This document shows, piece after piece, positions 1 to 9,211 of a stretch of 19,786 nt of DNA. The DNA is from Clostridia bacterium (GTDB lineage Bacteria; Bacillota; Clostridia; Christensenellales; UBA3700). The stretch covers positions 1 to 19,786 of the forward strand of contig CAAGRV010000173.1 in the NCBI GenBank assembly GCA_900772745.1, in the 5' to 3' direction. Below the pieces are notes generated by a model that saw only the letters and a program-made list of their open reading frames with translations, was not told the origin of the DNA and made no database searches. Numbering within the stretch: the first letter of the stretch is position 1; every line of letters starts with the position of its first letter. The translations under genes and the position numbers were made by a program.

Positions 1-57
1 AAACCGAAGCAATGAGGGTGATGATGGTCGTAGATTTCTTCTCCATTTGCTATCTTC

Positions 58-1380
58 TTGTTCGTCTTGGTGGGAGCATTCGTAGTCAGATTTATTCTAC
101 TACTTACCACTTACGGCTTTGACTCCAACATTGACCAACTCGGCAACTTTATGAAGTATATCAACGAGAAAGGTTTCAAAAACAGCATTTCTGCCAGCAC
201 TGGACTCAATCAACCAGTCGGCGTGGTATATTTGCTAGGACTTTTGGGACTGATTGTTGAAAAAGCTGGTATAGAGATTGGCTCTTTGGGTTATACAATC
301 TTGCTCCGTATGCCAGCACTCATCGCAGACATTATCATTTGCTATATGATTTTTGGCTTGTCCCAAAAGCATTTTAGCTCTGACAGTATATCCCAATCGG
401 CGACAGAAAAACGTAGCGCTATCTTTGCAGCTATCTATGCGTTCGTGCCAATATTCTTCGTGTACGGCGTGTTGTATTCGACCGTGAGCGCTATCTCATT
501 CGCACTTGTAGTCGCTATGATGAGTGCAATTCTCGACAAAAAGTACGCTATGAGCGGAGTTTACTTTATTTTGGCGCTAGCGTTCAACAACTACGTTTTG
601 TTGTTGCTCCCAATCATCTTGGTGTTCCAAATCTTTGGCATCGTGCAAGACTCTAAACAAAGGCTATCTATTTGTTTGACAATGGTAATTTCGCTCTTGG
701 TATTCTTTGCACTCTCTATCGCACCTTGTTATGACGAAATCGCTAAGGGCAACGTGATTTACATTTTCAAGAAAATGTTTACATTCTTCAAGACCCAAAC
801 TTTGCTCTCAGACAACAGCTACAGCTTGTACGCAATCTTTGGCGTGGGCAACGTGATGACTCGCAACACTGTCTTCGAAGTGTTCAACTGGTTGTTCGTG
901 TTCGCTATGGCAGGACTTGTGGCAATCGCTTACGTATTGAAACACAACAGACTAAGTTTGGTGCTTATGTCCTCAGCTTTGGTAGGAGCGTATGCGCTAC
1001 TTGGAGCTGGCTCTGTGATTGATATTTTGCCACTTGCTTTGGTGATTATGCTCGTATATCTTGCAGTCAATCCAGAAAAGAGAGTATTCAACACAATGAT
1101 AGGTTTGAGCACAACTTCATTCATCAATATAGCGTCGCTTATGTCTATCAACGGCGCTATCACCAACACCCAAATCGAAAAAGTGTACAACTTCTTGCCA
1201 AAGAATGGCGGTTACATTTTCTTCAGTGTGGTATCGGTAGCATTGATGATTTACTACATTTTTGTAGTAACAGATATTGTGGCGTATGACAAAGAAGTGG
1301 AATTGCCACCACTTACTCGCAAAATGAAAGACGAACTTGCATATATTTGTTCGTTCAAATGGGTTAAGAAAAACAAATAA
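58..1380 (+). CDS. Polytopic membrane protein, GT-C (mannosyltransferase/Gpi18-like) glycosyltransferase candidate, 5' end uncertain
   Basis: This protein of about 440 residues is almost entirely hydrophobic, with roughly 10-12 membrane segments and a short basic C-terminus ending in KKNK. After the first helix comes an acidic loop (FDSNIDQLGNF, Asp22 and Asp26), then NQPVGVVYLLG and a second acidic helix start (RMPALIADI). An Asp pair in the first extracytoplasmic loop, followed by a P-rich turn, is the layout of GT-C polyprenyl-phosphate-dependent sugar transferases such as the Gpi18/PMT-like group. I infer transfer of a sugar outside the membrane; the substrate is unknown. The start is not secure: this frame is open only from base 34, the codon at 58 is TTG, no Shine-Dalgarno sequence precedes it, and stops crowd the frame at 13-33. 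Other families of polytopic enzyme are possible. It ends 8 nt before yifB and probably shares its transcript. Confidence 0.6.
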   Translation: MFVLVGAFVVRFILLLTTYGFDSNIDQLGNFMKYINEKGFKNSISASTGLNQPVGVVYLLGLLGLIVEKAGIEIGSLGYTILLRMPALIADIIICYMIFGLSQKHFSSDSISQSATEKRSAIFAAIYAFVPIFFVYGVLYSTVSAISFALVVAMMSAILDKKYAMSGVYFILALAFNNYVLLLLPIILVFQIFGIVQDSKQRLSICLTMVISLLVFFALSIAPCYDEIAKGNVIYIFKKMFTFFKTQTLLSDNSYSLYAIFGVGNVMTRNTVFEVFNWLFVFAMAGLVAIAYVLKHNRLSLVLMSSALVGAYALLGAGSVIDILPLALVIMLVYLAVNPEKRVFNTMIGLSTTSFINIASLMSINGAITNTQIEKVYNFLPKNGGYIFFSVVSVALMIYYIFVVTDIVAYDKEVELPPLTRKMKDELAYICSFKWVKKNK

Positions 1381-1388
1381 GGTAGTTT

Positions 1389-2921
1389 ATGCTTGCAAAA
1401 TTAGACAGCTATGCACTCAGCGGAGTGGACGGATACAAAGTAGAGATAGAGGTTGACCTCAACGCAGGACTTCCTAGCTATGATATCGTCGGATTGGGCG
1501 ATACGGCTATCAAGGAGTCCAAAGAGCGTGTGAGATCTGCCATCAAAAATTCTTGCTTTGCATTCCCACTCAAAAAGGTGACCATCAACCTAGCTCCCGC
1601 CGACAGTAAAAAGGAAGGCTCGTACTTTGACCTTGCCATCTCGGTAGCTATGTTGGTTGCCAGTGAACAGCTCGAGTGTGACAATTACAAAGATTATGTA
1701 TTCGTGGGAGAGTTGTCGCTCGACGGCTCTTTGAGACATATCAAAGGTATGATGCCCCTGCTTATTTCCGCACTCCAAGCGGGACACCGCAAATTCATCA
1801 TTCCAAAAGCCAATGCCGAAGAGGCAAGTTATGTAGAAGGTTGTGAGATTTATGCGCTCGACAATCTCCAAGACGTGGTAGGCTTTTTGGCGGGCACAAG
1901 ACAATTCCAACCGCTCCCAACAAAAGAGTTTGTATCCATCGAGAATGGCAACAAATACAGCGTAGACTTTGGCGAAGTCAAAGGGCAATATGTCGCCAAA
2001 CGTGCTATCGAAATTGCTGTAGCTGGCGGACACAATATCTTGATGATAGGACCACCGGGAGCAGGCAAAACTATGATGGCAAAGTGCGTGCCAACGATTA
2101 TGCCTGATATGAGTTTTGAAGAGGCAATCGAAGTGACCAAAATTCATTCTATTGCAGGTATTTTGGACACCCAAAAGGGCATTGTATGTCAACGCCCATT
2201 CCGCACACCTCACCACACGGCGACCATTCCTTCACTCATAGGCGGTGGCTCGAAATCCAAGCCTGGCGAAGTCAGCCTAGCGCACAACGGAGTGTTGTTT
2301 TTGGACGAAATGCCCGAATATCAACGCAAAACTTTGGAAACACTTAGACAGCCATTGGAAGACGGCTATGTGACGGTATCACGTGCCAAACAATCACTCG
2401 AATATCCAGCAAAATTTATGTTGGTAGCCAGTATGAACCCTTGTCCTTGTGGCAATTTTGGCTCTAAGACTCAACAATGCAAGTGCACCGCCAACGAAAT
2501 TCACAAATATGTATCCAAGCTCAGCGGTCCGCTCATTGACCGAATTGACTTGCAAATAGAAGTGGACAACATAAGCTATGAAGAGCTCAGAGGCACTTCC
2601 AACGAAGAGAGCAGCGCCTCGATCAAAAAGCGCGTCGAAAAGGCTCGAGCAATCCAAAGAGAGAGATACAAGGGCACGAGCGTATTCGTCAATGCTTATA
2701 TGACCAATGCCCAAGTCAAGAAGTATTGTGCATTGGACAAGTCGTGCGAGGTTTTGCTCAAAAATGCTTTCGAAAAGCTCAACTTGTCAGCTCGTGGCAG
2801 TACAAGAATTTTGAAAGTTGCAAGGACAATAGCCGACCTTGACGGCTCGGAAAATATTTTGCCAGTGCATATCACCGAGGCAATTCAATATCGCTCGCTA
2901 GATAGGAAATATTGGGAATGA
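1389..2921 (+). CDS. yifB: YifB/ComM family Mg-chelatase-like AAA+ ATPase
   Basis: The 510-residue product has the full family architecture. An N-terminal ChlI-like (Lon-type fold) domain spans about residues 1-160 (SGVDGYKVEIEVDLNAGLPS, then IVGLGDTAIKESKERVRSAI). A Mg-chelatase AAA+ core follows, with Walker A GPPGAGKT at 221-228 and Walker B VLFLDE at 302-307, then a C-terminal helical domain with SARGSTRILKVARTIADL. The FRTPHHT motif and the family cysteine cluster CPCGNFG...CKC are present. In Gram-negative competence, ComM is a branch-migration helicase acting on recombination intermediates; in Bacillota the role is less defined, but the neighbouring dprA supports a DNA-uptake or recombination job. 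The start is the first ATG after AAGGTAG (1379-1385), and the length is normal. The 3' end overlaps dprA. The family call is very secure; the exact function is inferred. Confidence 0.95.
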   Translation: MLAKLDSYALSGVDGYKVEIEVDLNAGLPSYDIVGLGDTAIKESKERVRSAIKNSCFAFPLKKVTINLAPADSKKEGSYFDLAISVAMLVASEQLECDNYKDYVFVGELSLDGSLRHIKGMMPLLISALQAGHRKFIIPKANAEEASYVEGCEIYALDNLQDVVGFLAGTRQFQPLPTKEFVSIENGNKYSVDFGEVKGQYVAKRAIEIAVAGGHNILMIGPPGAGKTMMAKCVPTIMPDMSFEEAIEVTKIHSIAGILDTQKGIVCQRPFRTPHHTATIPSLIGGGSKSKPGEVSLAHNGVLFLDEMPEYQRKTLETLRQPLEDGYVTVSRAKQSLEYPAKFMLVASMNPCPCGNFGSKTQQCKCTANEIHKYVSKLSGPLIDRIDLQIEVDNISYEELRGTSNEESSASIKKRVEKARAIQRERYKGTSVFVNAYMTNAQVKKYCALDKSCEVLLKNAFEKLNLSARGSTRILKVARTIADLDGSENILPVHITEAIQYRSLDRKYWE

Positions 2922-3931
2922 GATATACCGATGATGACAAAGCTTTGATGATGCTCTCCAAAGAGACGTCTATCAAGAAGAAAATGAATATGTTCGACAG
3001 CGTGGAACGTCCAAGAGAACTCTATGACGATCTAAGCGACGCCGACGAGATGATAAGACAAATGGACGAGCTGGGCGTGGTGGCAATCACCCGTGTGAGC
3101 GATATGTATCCAAAGGCTTTGTTGGACATATACGATCCGCCAGTTGTGCTGTATTGTCGTGGCAATGTGGACTTGCTCCAAGCCAACATTTTGGCGATAG
3201 TGGGCACTCGCAAAGCGACTAGATATGGCAAAGACGCAACCAAGTGTTTTGTTCAAAAATTCGTGCAGAGAGATATTTGTATCATCAGCGGATTGGCAAG
3301 GGGCATTGACAGCGTAGCCCACAGAGCTACACTTGAGAACGGAGGCAAGACTATTGCCGTTGTGGCGACGGGACTTGACCAAGTTTATCCGTCAGAGAAC
3401 TTAGAGCTTGCTCAAAGCATCATTACCGATGGATTGATGGTGTCAGAATATCCGATAGGCACAGGCGTGCACGCATTTAGATTTCCCGAGCGCAACCGCA
3501 TTATCAGCGGACTTAGCAACGGCGTGCTCATACCCGAGGCGGGACTCAACAGCGGATCACTCATCACCGCCAACTGCGCCATCGACCAAGGCAAAGAATT
3601 GTATATTATTCCAGGCAGTATTTTCGCCAGTCAAAGTATGGGAGGCAACCAAATGCTCAAAGATTTGCAAGGCACAATGGTGACTTGTCCCGAAGACATT
3701 GAGGGCGATGACGCCAAGGTGGACAGAGAAGAACTCGCCGTGCAGTTGACTATGGAACAACAAGTCATTCTCAATATGTTGAAAGATGACGAAGAAGTGC
3801 ATTTTACAACATTGATAGCAGGCAGTAAGATGAGCGTGGGCGAACTCAGCGCCTTGCTCAGCGAAATGGAAATATACGGACTTATCAGAAAATTATCAGG
3901 CAACTACTATATGCGTAGTCCTAAGTTATAA
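2918..3931 (+). CDS. dprA: DNA-processing protein DprA (Smf)
   Basis: DprA binds incoming single-stranded DNA and loads RecA during transformation, and it also occurs in many non-competent bacteria. The extended Rossmann fold is clear: LAIVGTRKATRYG, ISGLARGIDSVAH, VVATGLDQVYP, SEYPIGTGVHAFRFPERNRI and NSGSLITANCAIDQG lie in order over roughly residues 90-255. A C-terminal winged-helix (DML1-like) segment, EVHFTTLIAGSKMSVGELS to GLIRKLSGNYY, closes the protein. The N-terminal part, about 80 residues, is an acidic helical region in the place of the usual HhH/SAM-like domain. I choose ATG at 2918, giving 337 residues, because it makes a 4-bp ATGA overlap with the yifB stop and has an AGGA sequence upstream. 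An in-frame TTG at 2912 would add only two residues. Translational coupling to yifB is likely. Confidence 0.96.
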   Translation: MRYTDDDKALMMLSKETSIKKKMNMFDSVERPRELYDDLSDADEMIRQMDELGVVAITRVSDMYPKALLDIYDPPVVLYCRGNVDLLQANILAIVGTRKATRYGKDATKCFVQKFVQRDICIISGLARGIDSVAHRATLENGGKTIAVVATGLDQVYPSENLELAQSIITDGLMVSEYPIGTGVHAFRFPERNRIISGLSNGVLIPEAGLNSGSLITANCAIDQGKELYIIPGSIFASQSMGGNQMLKDLQGTMVTCPEDIEGDDAKVDREELAVQLTMEQQVILNMLKDDEEVHFTTLIAGSKMSVGELSALLSEMEIYGLIRKLSGNYYMRSPKL

Positions 3932-3940
3932 GGAGAACAC

Positions 3941-6022
3941 ATGGATCTTATTATTGTGGAGTCACCACATAAAGCAAAAACAATATCCAAGTATTTGGGC
4001 AAAGATTATCGAGTTGTGGCATCGAAAGGACACGTAAGAGACCTTCCTCAACGTCGCACGGGTATTGACGTCAAAAATCAATACAAGCCAGAATACGAAA
4101 TTCCTTCCGAAAAGAAGGCTACCATTGATATGATTAAGAAAGAGATTGCTCACGCTGACAAAGTTTACCTTGCAGCCGACCCCGATAGAGAAGGAGAGGC
4201 AATCAGTTGGCATTTGGCGCAAGTGTGCGATTTGCACGAGCCTGATACTCGTATTGTGTTCAACGAGATTTCTAAGAAAGCAGTGCTCAAAGCTATCCAA
4301 AATCCTCGCAATATCAATATGGAATTGGTGGACGCCCAACAAGCACGTAGAGTGCTCGACAGATTGGTAGGTTATGAGTTGTCACCTATTATCTCTCGCA
4401 AAGTCAAGAGCGGATTGAGCGCAGGACGTGTTCAGTCAGTTGCACTTCGTATGATTGTGGAGAGAGAGCGTGAGATAAGAGATTTCAAACCTGAAGAATA
4501 CTGGAATATTACTGCCAAGCTTACCAAAGAAAAGGGCGCAACAGCTTACAAATGCGACTTCAACGACATTGGTGGCAAAAAGACCAAAGTCAAAAGCAAA
4601 GACCAAGCTGACAGCATTATCGAGGGTAGTAAGAGCGGTGTGTGGAGCATTGACAATATCAAACGTGCCCAATCCCAATCTAAGCCAAGCGCGCCATTTA
4701 CCACGTCTACCATGCAACAAGACGCTATCTCCAAGTTGGGAATGAGCGCAACACAAGTATCCCAAGTTGCCCAAAAGTTGTACGAGGGCGTAGAGGTTGC
4801 GGGCGAAGGTCAAGTTGCACTTGTTACCTATATCCGTTCGGACAGCGTAAGAGTTTCAGCAGAGGCGCAAGCCGAGGCTTTGCAATTCATCAAGAACAAC
4901 TTTGGCGACAATTATGCACCAAAGAAACCAAATATTTATGGCACTTCCAAGGCGGCACAAGATGCGCACGAGGCGATTAGACCTATCACTTTGGACAGGA
5001 CGCCAGAGTCTTTGAAAGACAAAATCAAGCGTGACGAGTACAGACTTTACAAGCTCATCTATGACAGATTTTTGGCTAGCCAAATGTCACCTGCGGTGTA
5101 TGATACACTCAACGTGCATATTGTGTCGGACAACAACGGCGACAAGTTCGGCTATGTGCTCAAAGGCAAGACTTGCGTATTCCAAGGCTTTACCGCAGTG
5201 TACTCATCAACCGACGAGTCCAATGCCAAAACTCTTCCATCATTCGACGAGGGCGAGAGTATGAAGTGCAAGGAAGTGACGGGCGAGCAAAAGTTCACCA
5301 AGCCACCAGCAAGATATACAGACGGCTCTTTCATCAAAGCTATGGAAGACAATGGAATTGGCCGTCCAAGTACGTTCGAAAAGACAATATCAACATTGAT
5401 CAAGCGCCAATATGTGGACAAAGAGAGCAAAAATCTCTATCCAACCGAGCTTGGCGAGATTGTATGTGACCAACTTATCAAGTATTTTCCTGACATTATG
5501 GAAACCAAGTTTACAGCGTCAATGGAAAAGCGACTTGACGAGATTGAAGATGGCAAAGTCAAGTGGTATGACGTCATTGACGACTTTTATCCTGACTTCC
5601 ACAAAAAAGTTTTGCAAGTGCAGTTCGACGGCGTGAAAGTCAAGCCAAAGGACGAAGAAACTGACGTTATTTGCGAAAAATGCGGAGCAAAAATGGTCAT
5701 CAAGGACAGCCGATTTGGCAAATTCCTTGCTTGTCCAAACTTCCCAAAATGTCGCAACACCAAGCCTTATGGCGAGCCAGCTGCCACTTGTCCACAATGT
5801 GGTCGCCCAGTCTACAAGAAGATTTCTAAGAAAGGCAAGCCATTCTACAGCTGTTCGGGCTATCCTGATTGCTCGTTCATAGCGTGGGACGTGCCAGCAC
5901 CATATTTTTGTCCTGATTGTCACGGCGTGATGAAAATCGTCAAGACTAAGGACGAAACCAAATACGTATGCACCAATCGTGATTGTAGGCATACCGAAAT
6001 CGTAAAAAAGAGTGAAGAATAA
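3941..6022 (+). CDS. topA: DNA topoisomerase I (type IA)
   Basis: TopA relaxes negative supercoils by cutting one strand through a 5'-phosphotyrosine bond. The TOPRIM domain starts at residue 1 (LIIVESPHKAKTISKYLG) and carries the acidic metal site AADPDREGEAISWHL. The catalytic tyrosine is Tyr297 in TYIRSDS. DAHEAIRP and the GIGRPSTFEKTISTL segment of the active-site domain follow. The C-terminus has three four-cysteine zinc ribbons beginning at Cys578, Cys617 and Cys657, the last two closely spaced. At 693 residues the length matches Bacillota TopA. The start has AAGGAG (3930-3935) five nt upstream and lies 9 nt after the dprA stop. The dprA-topA-trmFO order is the classic Bacillota arrangement. 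Nothing is missing from the catalytic core. Confidence 0.98.
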   Translation: MDLIIVESPHKAKTISKYLGKDYRVVASKGHVRDLPQRRTGIDVKNQYKPEYEIPSEKKATIDMIKKEIAHADKVYLAADPDREGEAISWHLAQVCDLHEPDTRIVFNEISKKAVLKAIQNPRNINMELVDAQQARRVLDRLVGYELSPIISRKVKSGLSAGRVQSVALRMIVEREREIRDFKPEEYWNITAKLTKEKGATAYKCDFNDIGGKKTKVKSKDQADSIIEGSKSGVWSIDNIKRAQSQSKPSAPFTTSTMQQDAISKLGMSATQVSQVAQKLYEGVEVAGEGQVALVTYIRSDSVRVSAEAQAEALQFIKNNFGDNYAPKKPNIYGTSKAAQDAHEAIRPITLDRTPESLKDKIKRDEYRLYKLIYDRFLASQMSPAVYDTLNVHIVSDNNGDKFGYVLKGKTCVFQGFTAVYSSTDESNAKTLPSFDEGESMKCKEVTGEQKFTKPPARYTDGSFIKAMEDNGIGRPSTFEKTISTLIKRQYVDKESKNLYPTELGEIVCDQLIKYFPDIMETKFTASMEKRLDEIEDGKVKWYDVIDDFYPDFHKKVLQVQFDGVKVKPKDEETDVICEKCGAKMVIKDSRFGKFLACPNFPKCRNTKPYGEPAATCPQCGRPVYKKISKKGKPFYSCSGYPDCSFIAWDVPAPYFCPDCHGVMKIVKTKDETKYVCTNRDCRHTEIVKKSEE

Positions 6023-6025
6023 TAG

Positions 6026-7351
6026 ATGAACAATCAAGTTGTAAACGTAATAGGCGGTGGATTGGCAGGTTGCGAATGTGCTTACCAGCTACTCAAAAGA
6101 GGATATGCAGTCAAGCTATATGAGATGCGTGGCAGTGGAGCTAGCACTCCTTGTCACAAAACCGACAATCTAGCCGAGCTTGTATGTTCTAACAGCTTGA
6201 AATCTATGGCGAGCGACACAGGCTCAGGTCAGCTCAAAGCCGAGCTGGAAATATTGGATTGTTTGCTACTACGTTGTGCATACGAAACCCAAGTGCCAGC
6301 GGGTGGAGCTTTGGCAGTGGACAGAGAGCTTTTTAGCGGGGCTGTCCAAGCTCAACTGAGCAAGTTCGAGCGTCTGCAAATTGTGCGTGAAGAAGTGGGA
6401 AAAGTCGATACGTCTTGCCCAGCTGTCATTGCAACAGGTCCTTTGACCTCTGACAAAATGGCGGTAGAAATCGGTAGAATTTTGGGCAAAGATTATCTAT
6501 ACTTTTTCGATGCGGTAGCTCCTATCGTTATGGCGGACAGCATAGATATGACCAAGGCTTTTTGGGGTGCAAGATACAACAAAGGCGACAGCGATTATCT
6601 AAATTGCGCTATGGACAAACAAGAGTATTTGCACTTCTACAACGAGCTGATAAATGCCAAACGAGCACCGCTCCACGACTTCGACGTCAACGTGTTCGAT
6701 GGCTGTATGCCAATCGAGATTATGGCATCAAGGGGCGAAGATACGATGCGTTTTGGACCACTAAGACCAGTGGGAATCACCAATCCGCACAAGGACGAGC
6801 GACCTTACGCCGTCGTCCAACTGAGAAAAGAAAACCAAGAGGGAACAATGTTCAACATTGTAGGATTCCAAACCAATCTTACATTCGGCGAGCAAAAGCG
6901 AGTTTTTTCGCTTATTCCTGGTCTAGAAAATATGGAGATTGTGAGATATGGAGTTATGCACCGCAATACATTCCTCAATTCTCCAAAATTGCTCAACCCA
7001 ACATTCGAGAGCAAAGAGCACACAGCCATTTTCTTTGCGGGACAAATGAGTGGAGTCGAGGGCTATGTCGAGAGCATAGCAAGCGGGCTAGTGTGTGCTA
7101 TCAATATGGACAGACGATTGAGAGGGCAGGAAGGGATTGTATTCCCAGCTAGCACAATCATTGGCTCATTGCAAAGACATATATCCACCACCAATGCTGA
7201 TTTTCAGCCTATGAACGCCAACTTTGGCATTTTGCCACCGCTAGACAATCCGCCTAGGGACAAGAAGTTGCGCAAGGCAGAATATTGCAAACGTGGTGTT
7301 GAAGATATGCAACAATTCGTACAATCCTATTTAGATGGAGGTAATATATAA
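6026..7351 (+). CDS. trmFO: Methylenetetrahydrofolate-tRNA-(uracil-5-)-methyltransferase TrmFO
   Basis: TrmFO is a flavoprotein that makes 5-methyluridine at position 54 of the tRNA T-loop, using 5,10-methylenetetrahydrofolate as carbon donor and reduced FAD. The FAD-binding GGGLAGCECA motif is at residues 10-19. The two cysteines known to matter in the Bacillus enzyme are present, as Cys54 in LVCSNSLKS and Cys227 in DGCMPIE. FGPLRPVG, FAGQMSGVEGYVES and the C-terminal MNANFGILPP complete the family signature, and 441 residues is the usual size. The gene starts only 3 nt after topA and no good Shine-Dalgarno sequence is visible, so translation probably depends on ribosomes leaving topA. The substrate links it to glyA at the end of the same gene train, since GlyA generates methylenetetrahydrofolate. 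Confidence 0.97.
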   Translation: MNNQVVNVIGGGLAGCECAYQLLKRGYAVKLYEMRGSGASTPCHKTDNLAELVCSNSLKSMASDTGSGQLKAELEILDCLLLRCAYETQVPAGGALAVDRELFSGAVQAQLSKFERLQIVREEVGKVDTSCPAVIATGPLTSDKMAVEIGRILGKDYLYFFDAVAPIVMADSIDMTKAFWGARYNKGDSDYLNCAMDKQEYLHFYNELINAKRAPLHDFDVNVFDGCMPIEIMASRGEDTMRFGPLRPVGITNPHKDERPYAVVQLRKENQEGTMFNIVGFQTNLTFGEQKRVFSLIPGLENMEIVRYGVMHRNTFLNSPKLLNPTFESKEHTAIFFAGQMSGVEGYVESIASGLVCAINMDRRLRGQEGIVFPASTIIGSLQRHISTTNADFQPMNANFGILPPLDNPPRDKKLRKAEYCKRGVEDMQQFVQSYLDGGNI

Positions 7352-7881
7352 TGGAAATGAGAGGCACAACAATATGTGCAGTACGCCGTGACGGACAAAT
7401 AGCAATCGCTGGTGATGGACAAATCACTATGGGCGAGAGCGTGATTTTGAAAGGAAACGCAAGAAAAGTAAAAAGACTCTACAACGACCAAGTTGTGATG
7501 GGTTTTGCAGGCTCAGTGTCGGACGCTTTGACACTCAGCGAAAAATTCGAAAAAATGTTGCAAAAATACAGCGGAAATCTTATGAGAAGTGCAGTTGAGC
7601 TAGCTCAAATGTGGCGCAACGACAAGTTCCGCAAACTGGAAGCTATGATGATTGTAGCAGACAAAAGCACCTTGCTACTCATCTCAGGCACGGGCGAAGT
7701 GATTGACCCAGACGGCGACGCTTGCGCAATAGGTTCGGGCGGTAACTATGCTTTGGCGGCAGCCAGAGCGCTCATTGGAGAAACCAACCTATCTGCCAAA
7801 GAGATTGCTTACAAGTCACTCAAAATCGCTAGCGAATTGTGTGTTTATACCAATGACCACATTATTGTAGAGGAGGTTTGA
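7351..7881 (+). CDS. hslV: ATP-dependent protease proteolytic subunit HslV (ClpQ)
   Basis: HslV forms the proteolytic double ring of the HslUV protease in the cytoplasm and uses an N-terminal nucleophile. The sequence MEMRG-TTICAVRRDG aligns with mature HslV enzymes that begin TT, so Thr6 should be the catalytic residue after removal of a five-residue propeptide. GDGQITMG, KGNARKVKRLYND, GFAGSVSDA, AIGSGGNYALAAARAL and the C-terminal CVYTNDHIIVEE are conserved. At 176 residues the size is typical. The start ATG shares one base with the trmFO TAA stop, and GGAGG at 7337-7341 sits 9 nt upstream; a second ATG at 7357 would leave a three-residue propeptide. Threonine here differs from the Bacillus subtilis ClpQ, which uses serine. 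The gene is one base from hslU, its obligate partner. Confidence 0.97.
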   Translation: MEMRGTTICAVRRDGQIAIAGDGQITMGESVILKGNARKVKRLYNDQVVMGFAGSVSDALTLSEKFEKMLQKYSGNLMRSAVELAQMWRNDKFRKLEAMMIVADKSTLLLISGTGEVIDPDGDACAIGSGGNYALAAARALIGETNLSAKEIAYKSLKIASELCVYTNDHIIVEEV

Positions 7882-7882
7882 T

Positions 7883-9202
7883 ATGCAAAACTTTACCCCA
7901 AAACAAATTGTAAATGAGCTTGATAGATACATTATCGGTCAAGATAGAGCAAAGAGAGCCGTTGCGGTAGCTCTTCGCAACAGATATAGAAGAAGTAAGT
8001 TGACTCCCCAACTTAGAGAGGAGATTTCGCCAAAGAATATCATTCTCCAAGGACCTACCGGCGTAGGTAAAACTGAGATTGCACGCCGTCTTGCCAAGCT
8101 CGTGCACGCTCCATTCGTCAAAGTCGAGGCAACCAAGTTCACCGAAGTGGGCTATGTGGGCAGAGATGTTGAGTCAATGGTAAGAGATCTTGTAGAAGTT
8201 GCAGTGCGACTTGTCAAGGAAGAAAAGGCGAAAGAAGTAGAAGAAAAAGCCAAGAAACGTGTAGAATCCAAACTTATCCCAGCCATCACCAAGAAGAGAA
8301 AAGAGGCATTCCCTGATATGAGCGAGAGCCAAGTTCAGGCATTTGTCGAGCAAGAATTGGCAGAAGGCAAGCTCGATGATTTGATGATTGAGATTGATTT
8401 GCCAGAAGTGCCAAAGCCACAAATGATTGGTGCGGGCGGTAGTATGGAAATCAATATTACTGATATGATGGGCGGAATTTTTGGCGGAAAACCAAAGATG
8501 AAAACCAAACACGTGACAGTAGCGGACGCATTCAAGCAGTTGCTAGAATTCGAAGAAGACAACCTTATTGATGACGACAACGTCAACTCCGAGGCTATTC
8601 GCAGAGCAGAAAACGAGGGCATTATCTTTATCGACGAGATTGACAAGATTGCCACTTCTGGCAATACTCAAGGTCACGATGTATCACGAGATGGCGTCCA
8701 AAGAGATATTTTGCCAATCGTCGAAGGTAGCACGGTCAACACCAAGTATGGACAAGTCAAGACTGACTTTATGTTGTTCATCGCAGCAGGTGCATTCCAC
8801 GTATCCAGCGTGTCCGACCTTATCCCAGAGTTACAAGGTAGATTCCCAGTCAGCGTAAAACTCGACAGCTTGACAGAAAAAGACTTTGTAGAAATTCTTA
8901 CCAAGCCTGACAATGCTATCTTGATGCAATATACAGAATTGCTCAAAGTGGACAATGTAAGACTAAAATTCACCAACGAGGCAATCGAACAAATCGCCAA
9001 GATTGCTGCGGCAGAGAACGAAAACCAAGAAGATATTGGAGCAAGAAGACTTCATACGCTTATGGAAAATCTCCTTGATGACATAAGTTTTAGTGCGGGC
9101 AGTCTAGAAACCGAAACTGAAGTCGTGATTGACCAAAAGTATGTGCTCGACCACCTAGCAAGCACTATCAAAAACCTCAACCTAAGAAAATATATTTTGT
9201 AG
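7883..9202 (+). CDS. hslU: ATP-dependent protease ATPase subunit HslU (ClpY)
   Basis: HslU is the AAA+ unfoldase hexamer that feeds proteins into HslV. Walker A GPTGVGKT lies at residues 57-64 and the pore loop GYVG at 90-93. Walker B IIFIDEID is at 247-254, with Asp251 and Glu252 as the metal and catalytic acids. The inserted I domain lies between, about residues 105-230; it is lysine- and glutamate-rich in its first part and contains a GGSMEINITDMMGG segment. Sensor-2 GARRLH comes near the end. The C-terminal tail NLRKYIL is the type that docks into HslV on activation. Its 439 residues match the family. AGGAGG (7871-7876) lies six nt before the start, overlapping the end of hslV, which supports balanced co-translation of the two subunits. 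Confidence 0.98.
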   Translation: MQNFTPKQIVNELDRYIIGQDRAKRAVAVALRNRYRRSKLTPQLREEISPKNIILQGPTGVGKTEIARRLAKLVHAPFVKVEATKFTEVGYVGRDVESMVRDLVEVAVRLVKEEKAKEVEEKAKKRVESKLIPAITKKRKEAFPDMSESQVQAFVEQELAEGKLDDLMIEIDLPEVPKPQMIGAGGSMEINITDMMGGIFGGKPKMKTKHVTVADAFKQLLEFEEDNLIDDDNVNSEAIRRAENEGIIFIDEIDKIATSGNTQGHDVSRDGVQRDILPIVEGSTVNTKYGQVKTDFMLFIAAGAFHVSSVSDLIPELQGRFPVSVKLDSLTEKDFVEILTKPDNAILMQYTELLKVDNVRLKFTNEAIEQIAKIAAAENENQEDIGARRLHTLMENLLDDISFSAGSLETETEVVIDQKYVLDHLASTIKNLNLRKYIL

Positions 9203-9211
9203 GAGCAAAAA

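Noticed and set aside
1590..2216. Antisense open frame of 208 codons inside yifB
   Set aside because: Same reasoning: no recognisable domain, opposite a gene with intact AAA+ motifs.
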